From JASLDZ01 sp964235945 (lineage in GTDB: Bacteria; Pseudomonadota; Alphaproteobacteria; Caulobacterales; Caulobacteraceae), in contig CAXSDV010000011.1 of NCBI GenBank assembly GCA_964235945.1, positions 6,433 through 70,432 of the forward strand: 64,000 nucleotides of DNA, in the 5' to 3' direction. Position numbers and translations under genes: made by a program. Every line of letters begins with the position of its first letter. Within the stretch, counting starts at the first letter, position 1. Shown here in pieces: positions 35,099 to 41,801 of the stretch. The notes beneath the pieces were generated by a model. That model did not search any database, had not been told where the DNA came from, and saw only the letters and a list, made by a program, of their open reading frames with translations.

Positions 35099-36321
35099 TC
35101 TCCTGGGAGGTCGGGGCCGAGGGCGTCGGCGAGGGCGGGGGCGAGGTCGCCGCGCCCCACGGCCTCCACCCGGTCGAGGTCGAGCCAGCGGGCCATGGCG
35201 TGGAGCTCCGCCGCCAGCGCCCCTGCCGCGTGGGCGGGGGCGCCCGGCTCGGCGTGGGCGGCCTGCACGCGCAGGGTCCGCGCCTCGCGGTCGGCCTTCA
35301 GGTCCACGCGCGCGACCAGCCGCTCGCCCAGCAGGAACGGCAGCACGTAGTAGCCGTGCGTGCGCAGGTGGGCGGGGGTGTAGATCTCCAGCCGGTAGCG
35401 CACGCCGAACAGGCGCTCGGTGCGCTCGCGCGTCCACACCAACGGATCGAAGGGGGCCAGCAGCGCCCGCGCCTCCACCCGCCGCGGCCGGCGCGCGGCC
35501 GGGTGCAAAAAGGCGGGGCGGTTCCAGCCCTCCACCTGCACGGGGACGAGTTCGCCCGCCTCCACGAGCTCGAGCAGGCGCGGATGCGCCTGGGCGGGGG
35601 ACAGGCGGTGATAGTCGCGCAGGTCGCCGGCTGTGGCCACGCCCAGGGCCTGGGCGGCGCGCAGCAGCAGCGCGCGGTGGGCGTCGGCGGGCTCCGGGGT
35701 GGGGGCGTCCAGCACCGCGCGGGGCAGCACGCGCTCGGGCAGGTCGTAGACGCGCTCGAAGGAGCTCCGCCGGGTGGCGGTGGCGAGCCGGCCGGACCAG
35801 AACAGCCATTCCAGCGCGGTCTTGGCGTCGCTCCACCCCCACCAGCCGCCCGGGCCGCGCGGGCCGTCGAGGTCGGAGGCGGCGAGCGGCCCCTCGGCCT
35901 CCACCCGCGCCAGCAGCGCCTCCGCCTCGCCCCGGCGCTCGCCCGCGTAGGCGCGCACCCGGCCCCAGCCGCCCTCGCCCCGCTCGGCCGCCGCCATGCG
36001 CCAGCGCAGCAGCGGGTGCAGGTCGAGCGGCAGCAGCGAGGCCTCGTGCGCCCAGTACTCGAACAGGCGCTTGGGCCGCCCCCAGGCGGCGGCCTCCAAC
36101 AGCGCCCGCGGATAGGCTCCCAGCCGCGAGAACAAGGGCAGGTAGTGGGCGCGGGCCAGCACGTTGACGCTGTCGATCTGCAGCAGGCCGATCCGCTCCA
36201 CCACCCGCCGCACATGGCCCGCGTCCAGCCGGGCGCCGGCGGGCGGGCGCGGCTCGGCGAAGCCCTGGGCGGCCAGGGCGACCCGGCGCGCGGCGGCGGC
36301 CGAGAGCGTGGCGGTGCTCAC
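35095..36321 (-). CDS. YcaQ/AlkZ-type DNA crosslink-repair glycosylase
   Basis: This 408-residue protein of the HTH_42/winged-helix family includes E. coli YcaQ (AlkX) and AlkZ, which unhook interstrand crosslinks and excise bulky N-alkyl adducts. The GTG at 36321 overlaps the upstream stop. The catalytic QxD motif is present (LLQIDSVNVLARAHYLPLFSRLG, Q48-I-D50). The next conserved blocks are LFEYWAHEASLLP, GWWGWSDAKTALEWLFWSGRL, APFDPLVWTRERTERLFGVRYRLEIY and the VLPFLLGERLVARVDLKADR region. Length equals E. coli YcaQ (about 410). Confidence 0.92.
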   Translation of the reverse strand: MSTATLSAAAARRVALAAQGFAEPRPPAGARLDAGHVRRVVERIGLLQIDSVNVLARAHYLPLFSRLGAYPRALLEAAAWGRPKRLFEYWAHEASLLPLDLHPLLRWRMAAAERGEGGWGRVRAYAGERRGEAEALLARVEAEGPLAASDLDGPRGPGGWWGWSDAKTALEWLFWSGRLATATRRSSFERVYDLPERVLPRAVLDAPTPEPADAHRALLLRAAQALGVATAGDLRDYHRLSPAQAHPRLLELVEAGELVPVQVEGWNRPAFLHPAARRPRRVEARALLAPFDPLVWTRERTERLFGVRYRLEIYTPAHLRTHGYYVLPFLLGERLVARVDLKADREARTLRVQAAHAEPGAPAHAAGALAAELHAMARWLDLDRVEAVGRGDLAPALADALGPDLPGD

Positions 36322-37058
36322 ACCCGCGCGCGGAAGGGGGTGAAGTCGGTGCGCTCGTCGAACACGTCCAGCCCCTCGCGGCGCTTGAGCGCGGCCACCA
36401 CGCGGTAGGTGACGGGGATCAGCAGCACCTCCCAAGCGACCTTGAGCGCGAACTGGGTGGCGACCACCTTCAGCAGGGTCGGCCCGGACCAGACGCCCGC
36501 GAAGGCGAGCGGGTAGAAGATCAGGCTGTCGACCGCCTGTCCCGCGACGGTGGAGCCCACCAGCCGCGTCCACAGGCGTCGCCCCTGCGTCAACACCTTC
36601 AGGCGCGCGAGCACGAAGCTGTTGACGAACTCGCCCGCCCAGAAGGCGGCGATGGAGGCGGCCACGATGCGCGGCACCGCGCCGAACACCGCCTGGTAGG
36701 CGGCCTGGCCCGTCCAGTCGGGCGCGGGCGGCAGGGCCACCACCACCAAGCTCATGGCCGCCATGAACAGGAGGGCGGCGAACCCCGCCCAGATGCAGCG
36801 GCGCGCGCGGGCGTAGCCGTACACCTCGGTCAGCACGTCGCCCAGGATGTAGGAGACCGGGAAGAACAGTATGCCCGCGCCGAACGGCCACCTGCCGCCG
36901 CCGGGCAGGGGCAGGGCCGCCACCTTGCCCGCGCCGATCACGTTGGACAGCACCAGCACCGTGACGAAGGCGGCCATGACGAAGTCGAAATCGCGCAAGG
37001 GCCGGCCCGCGAGGCTCGCCGCCTCCACCCTGCGCGGCACGTCCGCCTGCTGGTCCAC
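36318..37058 (-). CDS. yhhQ: YhhQ-family queuosine-precursor transporter
   Basis: This VUT/DUF165 family integral membrane protein of 246 residues has about six helices; the family imports 7-deazaguanine precursors for queuosine-modified tRNA. The GTG start at 37058 precedes a short cytoplasmic region and then FVMAAFVTVLVLSNVIGAGKVAAL. The signature segment FGAGILFFPVSYILGDVLTEVYGYARARRCIWAGF is clear, as are AFWAGEFVNSFVLARLKV and the conserved STVAGQAVDSLIFYPLAF. Its stop overlaps the ycaQ-like start (GTGA), so the two genes are coupled despite unrelated roles. Confidence 0.93.
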   Translation of the reverse strand: MDQQADVPRRVEAASLAGRPLRDFDFVMAAFVTVLVLSNVIGAGKVAALPLPGGGRWPFGAGILFFPVSYILGDVLTEVYGYARARRCIWAGFAALLFMAAMSLVVVALPPAPDWTGQAAYQAVFGAVPRIVAASIAAFWAGEFVNSFVLARLKVLTQGRRLWTRLVGSTVAGQAVDSLIFYPLAFAGVWSGPTLLKVVATQFALKVAWEVLLIPVTYRVVAALKRREGLDVFDERTDFTPFRARV

Positions 37059-37117
37059 GCCCTCGCCCCCGCCGCTGCGGAGGGGAGCCTAGCGGGCCCG
37101 GGCGCCGTGCGCGAGCA

Positions 37118-37147
37118 CCGCCCTCCGCGCTGAAACGCGGAGGGCGG
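37118..37147 (-). terminator. hairpin terminator after the CsbD gene
   Basis: CCGCCCTCCGCG (37118-37129) pairs perfectly with CGCGGAGGGCGG (37136-37147) around a 6-nt loop, 6 bases beyond the CsbD stop and before the yhhQ start. No T tract follows, so termination may be Rho-assisted. Confidence 0.6.
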
Positions 37148-37153
37148 CCCGGC

Positions 37154-37525
37154 TCACTTCTTGAAGACGCCCTTGATCGCGTCTTCCGCCTTGCCCAGCG
37201 CGTTCTGGACGGAGCCGCCCGCCTTCTCGGCGGCGCCTTCCGCGCGCAGGTCGCGGTCGCCGGTCACCTTGCCGACGCCCTCCTTGAAGCCGCCGGCGGT
37301 CTTGTGGCCGGCGCCTTCCACGCGGTCGTCGCTGGGGCCCTGGCCCGTGCGCGCGTGCAGGTCGGCGGAGTCCTCCACCTTGCCGGCGGCGTTCTCCACC
37401 GAGCCGCCCGCCTTCTGGGCGGCGCCCTCGGCCTGGGTGGCGTGGTCGCCGGTCAGCTTGCCGAAGCCTTCCTTGATGGAGCCGGCCAGCTTGTCGCCGG
37501 CGCCCTGGGCGCGGTCGGTGCTCAT
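37154..37525 (-). CDS. CsbD-family stress protein with duplicated domain
   Basis: The ATG at 37525 is chosen over one at 37534 because AAAGGA lies 8 nt upstream of it. The 123-residue hydrophilic protein contains two CsbD-like units: AQGAGDKLAGSIKEGFGKLTGDHATQAEGAAQKAGGS and VEGAGHKTAGGFKEGVGKVTGDRDLRAEGAAEKAGGS. Each has the G..K.K.G...GD....EG...K.G pattern. Most CsbD proteins are single units of 60-70 residues, so this is a tandem duplication. CsbD is a general-stress protein of unclear mechanism, probably intrinsically disordered. Confidence 0.9.
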   Translation of the reverse strand: MSTDRAQGAGDKLAGSIKEGFGKLTGDHATQAEGAAQKAGGSVENAAGKVEDSADLHARTGQGPSDDRVEGAGHKTAGGFKEGVGKVTGDRDLRAEGAAEKAGGSVQNALGKAEDAIKGVFKK

Positions 37526-37663
37526 GGGAAGCATCCTTTGATCTGCGTCGTCCGCAAGTTCACGGGCGGCTTGACTGTGGAACGGGTCCCCTTCGAGCCG
37601 GTTCCTCGCCGCTCCCGGCGGATGGGCGCTTCCGCCCCCCGCCCGCCGCGTTATGTACGGCGC

Positions 37664-39562
37664 ATGGCGAGCCCACCCGACAGCGCGGCCGAGACCTTCA
37701 AGCGCGCCCTGGCGCACGCCGCGCGCTCCCTGGCGGAGACGCCGGACCTCGAGGTCGTGTTCTCCGGCGAGGGCCCCTCCCTGCAGGGGCGGCGCGCCGT
37801 CCTGCCCCACCCGCCGCGCGACCCCTCCCCCCGCGACGCCGCGCGCATCCGCGGCCTGGCCGACCGCATGGCGCTGCGCCTGGCGCACCACGACGCCGCC
37901 GCCCACGCGCGCCTCCTCCCCGCCGAGAGCGAGGCGGCGGGAGTGTTCGAAGCGCTGGAGCAGGCGCGGGTGGAGGCGGTGGGCGCTCGGGCGCTGGGCG
38001 GCGTGCGGATGAACCTGGCCGTGGCGCTGGAGGCGGAGGTGGAGCGGCGGGGCCTCTCGCGCACGGAGGACCGCACGCGCCCGCCCCTGGCGGACGTGGT
38101 CTCGCTCATGGCGCGCGAGCGGCTGACCGGCGATCCGCCCCCCGAGGCCGCCCGCGCCCTGGTGGAGCGCTGGCGCGGCGAGGTGGAGGAGCGCGCCGGG
38201 CCCGAACTCGACAAGCTGGCGGCGGTGGCGGACGACCAGGCCGCCTTCGGCCGCGTGGCGCGCGCCATCGTGCGCGACCTCCAGCTCACCGACAGCTCCA
38301 GCGAGGCCTCCGAGGAGCCGGACGAGGAGGACGAGTCGGAGGAGGAAGGCGCGGACCGGCCCGACCCGGGGGAGGGCGAGGACACGGGCGGAGAGGCGCC
38401 CGACCCGCAGGGCGCAGGGTCGGAAAGCTCCGAGCGCTCGGACCCGGACGGCGCGGACGCGGACCCGGACGCCGCCGACCAGGCGGACATGCAGGAAGGC
38501 GGCGACGAGGGCCGCGAGGTGTCCGACCAGGCGGAGGGCGTGCGCCCCTCGCGCCCCGACGGCGGCCGGGGGACGGGGCGCGAGCCCGCCTACAAGGTCT
38601 ATTCCACCGTCGCCGACGAGGTGGTGGACGCGGACGCCCTGTGCGACGCGGAGGAGCTGGCGCGCCTGCGCCTGTACCTGGACGGCCAGCTCACCGCCCT
38701 CTCGTCCGTGGTGTCGCGCTTGGCCAACCGGCTGCAGCGGCGCCTCCTGGCCCAGCAGAGCCGCTCCTGGAGCTTCGACCTGGAGGAGGGGATGCTGGAC
38801 GCCGCCCGCCTCACCCGGGTGATCCTCGACCCCACCGCCCCGCTGTCGTTCAAGCAGGAGGAGGAGGCCGAGTTCAGGGACACGGTGGTCTCCCTGCTGA
38901 TCGACAACTCCGGCTCCATGCGCGGGCGGCCCATCATGGTGGCGGCCATCTGCGCCGACATCCTGGCGCGCACCCTGGAGCGCTGCGGAGTGAAGACGGA
39001 GATCCTGGGCTTCACCACCCGCGCCTGGAAGGGCGGCCAGGCGCGCGACCGCTGGATCAAGGACGGCAAGCCGCCCAAGCCCGGCCGGCTCAACGACCTG
39101 CGCCACATCGTCTACAAGGCCGCGGACGCCCCCTGGCGGCGCGCGCGGCGCAACCTGGGCCTGATGATGCGCGAGGGCCTGCTCAAGGAGAACATCGACG
39201 GCGAGGCCCTGCGCTGGGCGCACGGCCGCCTTGTGGGCCGCCCCGAGCAGCGCAAGATCCTGCTGGTGATCTCCGACGGCGCGCCCGTGGACGACTCCAC
39301 CCTGTCGGTCAACGACGGCCACTACCTGGAGCGCCACCTGCGCGCGGTGATCGCCGACATCGAGGGGGCGGGCGTCGTGGAGCTGTCGGCCATCGGCATC
39401 GGTCACGACGTGACGCGCTATTACCGCCGGGCGCTGACCCTGGTGGACGTGGAGCAGCTGGGCGGCGCCCTGGTCGACCGGCTCGCCCAACTGTTCGAGG
39501 ACGACCCGCGCCCGGCGGGCCGCACGGACGGGAGCCGATCCGCCCGGCGCCGCGCGGCTTGA
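37664..39562 (+). CDS. cobT: aerobic cobaltochelatase subunit CobT
   Basis: CobT forms, with the AAA+ subunit CobS, the motor that drives CobN to insert Co2+ into hydrogenobyrinic acid a,c-diamide in B12 synthesis. The 632-residue protein starts at ATG 37664. An N-terminal helical region (about 1-215) is followed by a highly acidic linker (SSSEASEEPDEEDESEEEG, about 215-300), and then a von Willebrand A domain with an intact MIDAS (VSLLIDNSGSMRG), LGFTTRAWKGGQARDRW and KILLVISDGAPVDDST. CobS and CobN are not in this window. The stop overlaps the next start (TTGA). Confidence 0.95.
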   Translation: MASPPDSAAETFKRALAHAARSLAETPDLEVVFSGEGPSLQGRRAVLPHPPRDPSPRDAARIRGLADRMALRLAHHDAAAHARLLPAESEAAGVFEALEQARVEAVGARALGGVRMNLAVALEAEVERRGLSRTEDRTRPPLADVVSLMARERLTGDPPPEAARALVERWRGEVEERAGPELDKLAAVADDQAAFGRVARAIVRDLQLTDSSSEASEEPDEEDESEEEGADRPDPGEGEDTGGEAPDPQGAGSESSERSDPDGADADPDAADQADMQEGGDEGREVSDQAEGVRPSRPDGGRGTGREPAYKVYSTVADEVVDADALCDAEELARLRLYLDGQLTALSSVVSRLANRLQRRLLAQQSRSWSFDLEEGMLDAARLTRVILDPTAPLSFKQEEEAEFRDTVVSLLIDNSGSMRGRPIMVAAICADILARTLERCGVKTEILGFTTRAWKGGQARDRWIKDGKPPKPGRLNDLRHIVYKAADAPWRRARRNLGLMMREGLLKENIDGEALRWAHGRLVGRPEQRKILLVISDGAPVDDSTLSVNDGHYLERHLRAVIADIEGAGVVELSAIGIGHDVTRYYRRALTLVDVEQLGGALVDRLAQLFEDDPRPAGRTDGSRSARRRAA

Positions 39563-40593
39563 GGCGCTTCCTCCAGCACCCGTCGGCGCTGCTCGTCGCG
39601 CTGGGCGCGCACGCCTGCGCGGCGGTCGCGCAACCGCCGCCGCTGGCCCCCGTGCGCGCCCATAGCGTGCGCATCGTCGGCGCTCCGGTCGCCCTCGACC
39701 CGCACGACCCGGCGCGCACTCGGGTGGGCGAGCTGACCTGGGCGGGGGGGCTGGTGCTCTCCTCGCCCGACACGGCGAGCCTGGGCGGCCTGTCCGGGAT
39801 CGACGTGGCGGCGGACGGCGCGGGCTTCCTCAGTCAGACGGACGAGGGCGGCCTGCTGCGCGGACGCCTGGTGTTCGACGCGGCCGGGCGGCTCGCGGGC
39901 GTGACGGGCGCCACGCTGGAGCGGCTGGTGGACGAGGCGGGCCGCCCCTACCAGCACAAGATCGACGCGGATGCGGAGGACGTGGCCCTGGTCCCGGGCG
40001 GCTACGCCGTCTCCTTCGAGCAGGACCACCGGGTCATGCGCTACCGCGACGGCGGCGGCCCGGGCGTACGCCTGGCGGTGTCGCCGGACATGGCCGCGCG
40101 CGAACCCAACAGCGGCCTGGAGGCGCTGGCCTGGCGCGACGGCCGACTCTACCAGGGCGCGGAGGACGGGCGGGTCTGGCGTTGCGATCCCGTCGCGGCG
40201 GGATCGCCCTCCGCGCCGAAGGCCTGCGCGAGCGTCATGGCGACCAGCCCGTTCAAGGGCTTCAGCCTGACGGGGCTGGACGCGTGCGGCGACGGCTTCG
40301 TGGCGGTGTACCGGGCGGTGGACGTGCTGCACGGCTGGCGCGCGGTGGTGGCCTACCTGCAGCCCGCCTCGGCGGACGGCGGGGGGCCCTGGCGCGCGCG
40401 CAAGCTGGCCGAGCTCGACCGCCCGTTGACGCGCGACAACATGGAGGGGATCGCCGCCACGCCGCTCCCGGACGGGTCGGGATGGCGGCTGACGCTGGTG
40501 TCGGACGACAACTTCCAGCGCTTCCAGCGCACCCTGCTGATCGCCTTCGACTGGCGCGGGCCGGACGCGCCCTCCCCGAAGCCGGCCTCCTGA
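39559..40593 (+). CDS. exported esterase-like-activity-of-phytase family protein
   Basis: The TTG at 39559 overlaps the cobT stop and opens a signal-like N-terminus (LRRFLQHPSALLVALGAHACAAVAQ). The 344-residue protein has a beta-propeller pattern: WAGGLVLSSPDTASLGGLSGIDVAADGAGFLSQTDEGGLLRGRLVF, YQHKIDADAEDVALVPGGYAVSFEQDHRVMRY, NSGLEALAWRDGRLYQGAED and the final NMEGIAATPLPDGSGWRLTLVSDDNF. The E/D-rich LSGID, DAEDVA, GLEALA and NMEGIA blocks are hallmarks of the phytase-like family. Substrate unknown; the relation to cobT is likely incidental. Confidence 0.85.
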   Translation: MRRFLQHPSALLVALGAHACAAVAQPPPLAPVRAHSVRIVGAPVALDPHDPARTRVGELTWAGGLVLSSPDTASLGGLSGIDVAADGAGFLSQTDEGGLLRGRLVFDAAGRLAGVTGATLERLVDEAGRPYQHKIDADAEDVALVPGGYAVSFEQDHRVMRYRDGGGPGVRLAVSPDMAAREPNSGLEALAWRDGRLYQGAEDGRVWRCDPVAAGSPSAPKACASVMATSPFKGFSLTGLDACGDGFVAVYRAVDVLHGWRAVVAYLQPASADGGGPWRARKLAELDRPLTRDNMEGIAATPLPDGSGWRLTLVSDDNFQRFQRTLLIAFDWRGPDAPSPKPAS

Positions 40594-40598
40594 CGCGC

Positions 40599-40632
40599 GA
40601 AGGGCCCCGCCGGTCGCCCGGCGGGGCCCTTC
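40599..40632. terminator. terminator hairpin between convergent genes
   Basis: A perfect 15-bp stem, GAAGGGCCCCGCCGG (40599-40613) with its complement at 40618-40632 and a TCGC loop. It starts 6 bases after the phytase-like stop and ends 22 bases before the rpmB stop, so it likely serves both. Confidence 0.8.
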
Positions 40633-40653
40633 GTCACGATCGGCGCGCCTGGA

Positions 40654-40950
40654 TCAGGCCTGGGGCGCGGCGGCCAGCTTGAGCTTGACCTGGCGCTTGA
40701 TCTTCAGCGCGCGCGGCGAGAGCACCTCGTCGCGGCTGTTCATCAGCACGGGGTCGAGCCCGCCCTTGAAGTCCAGGGTGCGCAGCGCCGCGTTGGTGAT
40801 CTTCAGGCGGAAGGTCTGGCCCAGCGCGTCCGACTGCACGGCCACCTCGGCCAGCGACGGCAGGAAGCGGCGCTTGGTCTTGATGTTGGAATGGCTGACG
40901 TTGTGGCCGACCATGGGGCCCACGCCCGTGAGTTCGCAGCGGCGGGACAT
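40654..40950 (-). CDS. rpmB: 50S ribosomal protein L28
   Basis: This is L28 of the large ribosomal subunit, 98 residues. The start MSRRCELTGVGPMVGHNVSHSNIKTKRRFLPSL matches bacterial L28, including the invariant NVSH..N.KTKRR motif; the rest is the L28 core with FRLKITNAALRTLDFKGGLDPVL. Only one cysteine is present, so it is the zinc-independent form. It is transcribed alone, with a good promoter at 41021-41050 and a terminator hairpin downstream. Confidence 0.97.
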   Translation of the reverse strand: MSRRCELTGVGPMVGHNVSHSNIKTKRRFLPSLAEVAVQSDALGQTFRLKITNAALRTLDFKGGLDPVLMNSRDEVLSPRALKIKRQVKLKLAAAPQA

Positions 40951-41020
40951 GACGGAAGACCTCTGGACGACGCAATGGCGGGACGCGCGCGGCCGCGGGG
41001 CTCGCGCGTGGAAGTGGGGG

Positions 41021-41050
41021 CGTATATCCGCCCCCGTGCTCCCGGGTCAA
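41021..41050 (-). promoter_or_regulatory. rpmB promoter with inverted repeat around the -10
   Basis: On the minus strand TTGACC (41050-41045) is followed 17-18 nt later by ATATAC/TATACG (41027-41021), a good -35/-10 pair about 70 bases before rpmB. The -10 is flanked by a 7-bp inverted repeat, GGGGGCG and CGCCCCC (41016-41022 and 41029-41035). Confidence 0.55.
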
Positions 41051-41149
41051 GGTCGACGGGCGTCCGCCCGGTTCCGCAGGCCCGCGGCGTCGTCTATGTC
41101 CCGCCCTCCTGTTCCGCTAGAGCCCGTCGGTCGCTTCGAAAGCCCGCCC

Positions 41150-41599
41150 ATGACGCTCCGCGCCCTTCGTCCGCTCGCCGCCGCCGCCGTCCTGCTGGCG
41201 GCGGGCGTCGCCCACGCGCAGTCGGCCCGGCCCGTCCTGCCGGGCTGGTGGGAGTACACGAGCTCCACCGCCGTCAGCGCCGCCAAGACCGACCGCCGCT
41301 GCGTGCGCCCCGACCAGATCGCCGCCTTCGTCTCCGGCCCGTCCAACGGCCATTACCGCTGCACCTACCCCGTGAAGGAGCTGGGCGGCGGCCGGGCCCG
41401 CTTCGAGGGCGTGTGCGTCAGCAAGCACGGCGCGCGCTATCCCGTGCGCTGGGAGGGGACCTACACCCCCGAGAGCTTCGACCTGCACGGCACGGTTCGC
41501 CCGAACCTCGCCGGCCTGGAGATCCCGGTCTCGGCCACCATCGCCGCCCGCCGCCTCGCCGCCCAGTGCCCCGCCGCCCCGGCGCCCGCCCCCGGCTGA
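41150..41599 (+). CDS. DUF3617 family exported protein
   Basis: This 149-residue protein starts at ATG 41150. A signal peptide (ending AAGVAHAQ) leads into the DUF3617 pattern: PGWWEYTSSTAVSAAKTDRRCVRPDQIAAFVSGPSNGHYRCTYPVKELGGGRARFEGVCVSKHGA, with the typical C-P-x-Q-like RCVRPDQI and the paired cysteines likely forming disulfides. It ends in a short Ala/Pro tail. Function unknown. Genes of this family are common in Caulobacterales and sphingomonads. It lies divergent from rpmB. Confidence 0.85.
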   Translation: MTLRALRPLAAAAVLLAAGVAHAQSARPVLPGWWEYTSSTAVSAAKTDRRCVRPDQIAAFVSGPSNGHYRCTYPVKELGGGRARFEGVCVSKHGARYPVRWEGTYTPESFDLHGTVRPNLAGLEIPVSATIAARRLAAQCPAAPAPAPG

Positions 41600-41742
41600 C
41601 GAGCCTTGTGGCCCCGCTGCGACTCGGCCACCATCCCTAGCCGTGAACGAACGGCCACTCGGCGGCCGTCGCCGATTCGGTGACGATTCGTTCCTCGCGT
41701 GTTCAGGCGCCGCGGGCCGCTCCGTCCGAGGGCCCCGCCCCG

Positions 41743-41774
41743 ACCCCGACTTGCCCCGACCCCGACTTGCCCCG
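41743..41774 (+). repeat. two tandem copies of a 16-bp unit upstream of the SUV3-like gene
   Basis: ACCCCGACTTGCCCCG occurs twice, head to tail (41743-41758 and 41759-41774), and a partial third copy (ACTTCGG) follows. It lies 28 bases before the helicase ATG. It is probably part of the leader; an operator role is possible but unproven. Confidence 0.7.
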
Positions 41775-41801
41775 ACTTCGGGCGGTCCTTACTTCGCTGT
41801 C

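Noticed and set aside
41643..41801. Upstream extension of the SUV3-like protein
   Set aside because: It would translate a Pro/Asp/Arg-rich stretch covering the tandem repeat. The helicase begins at ATG 41802 as MADRTAG.
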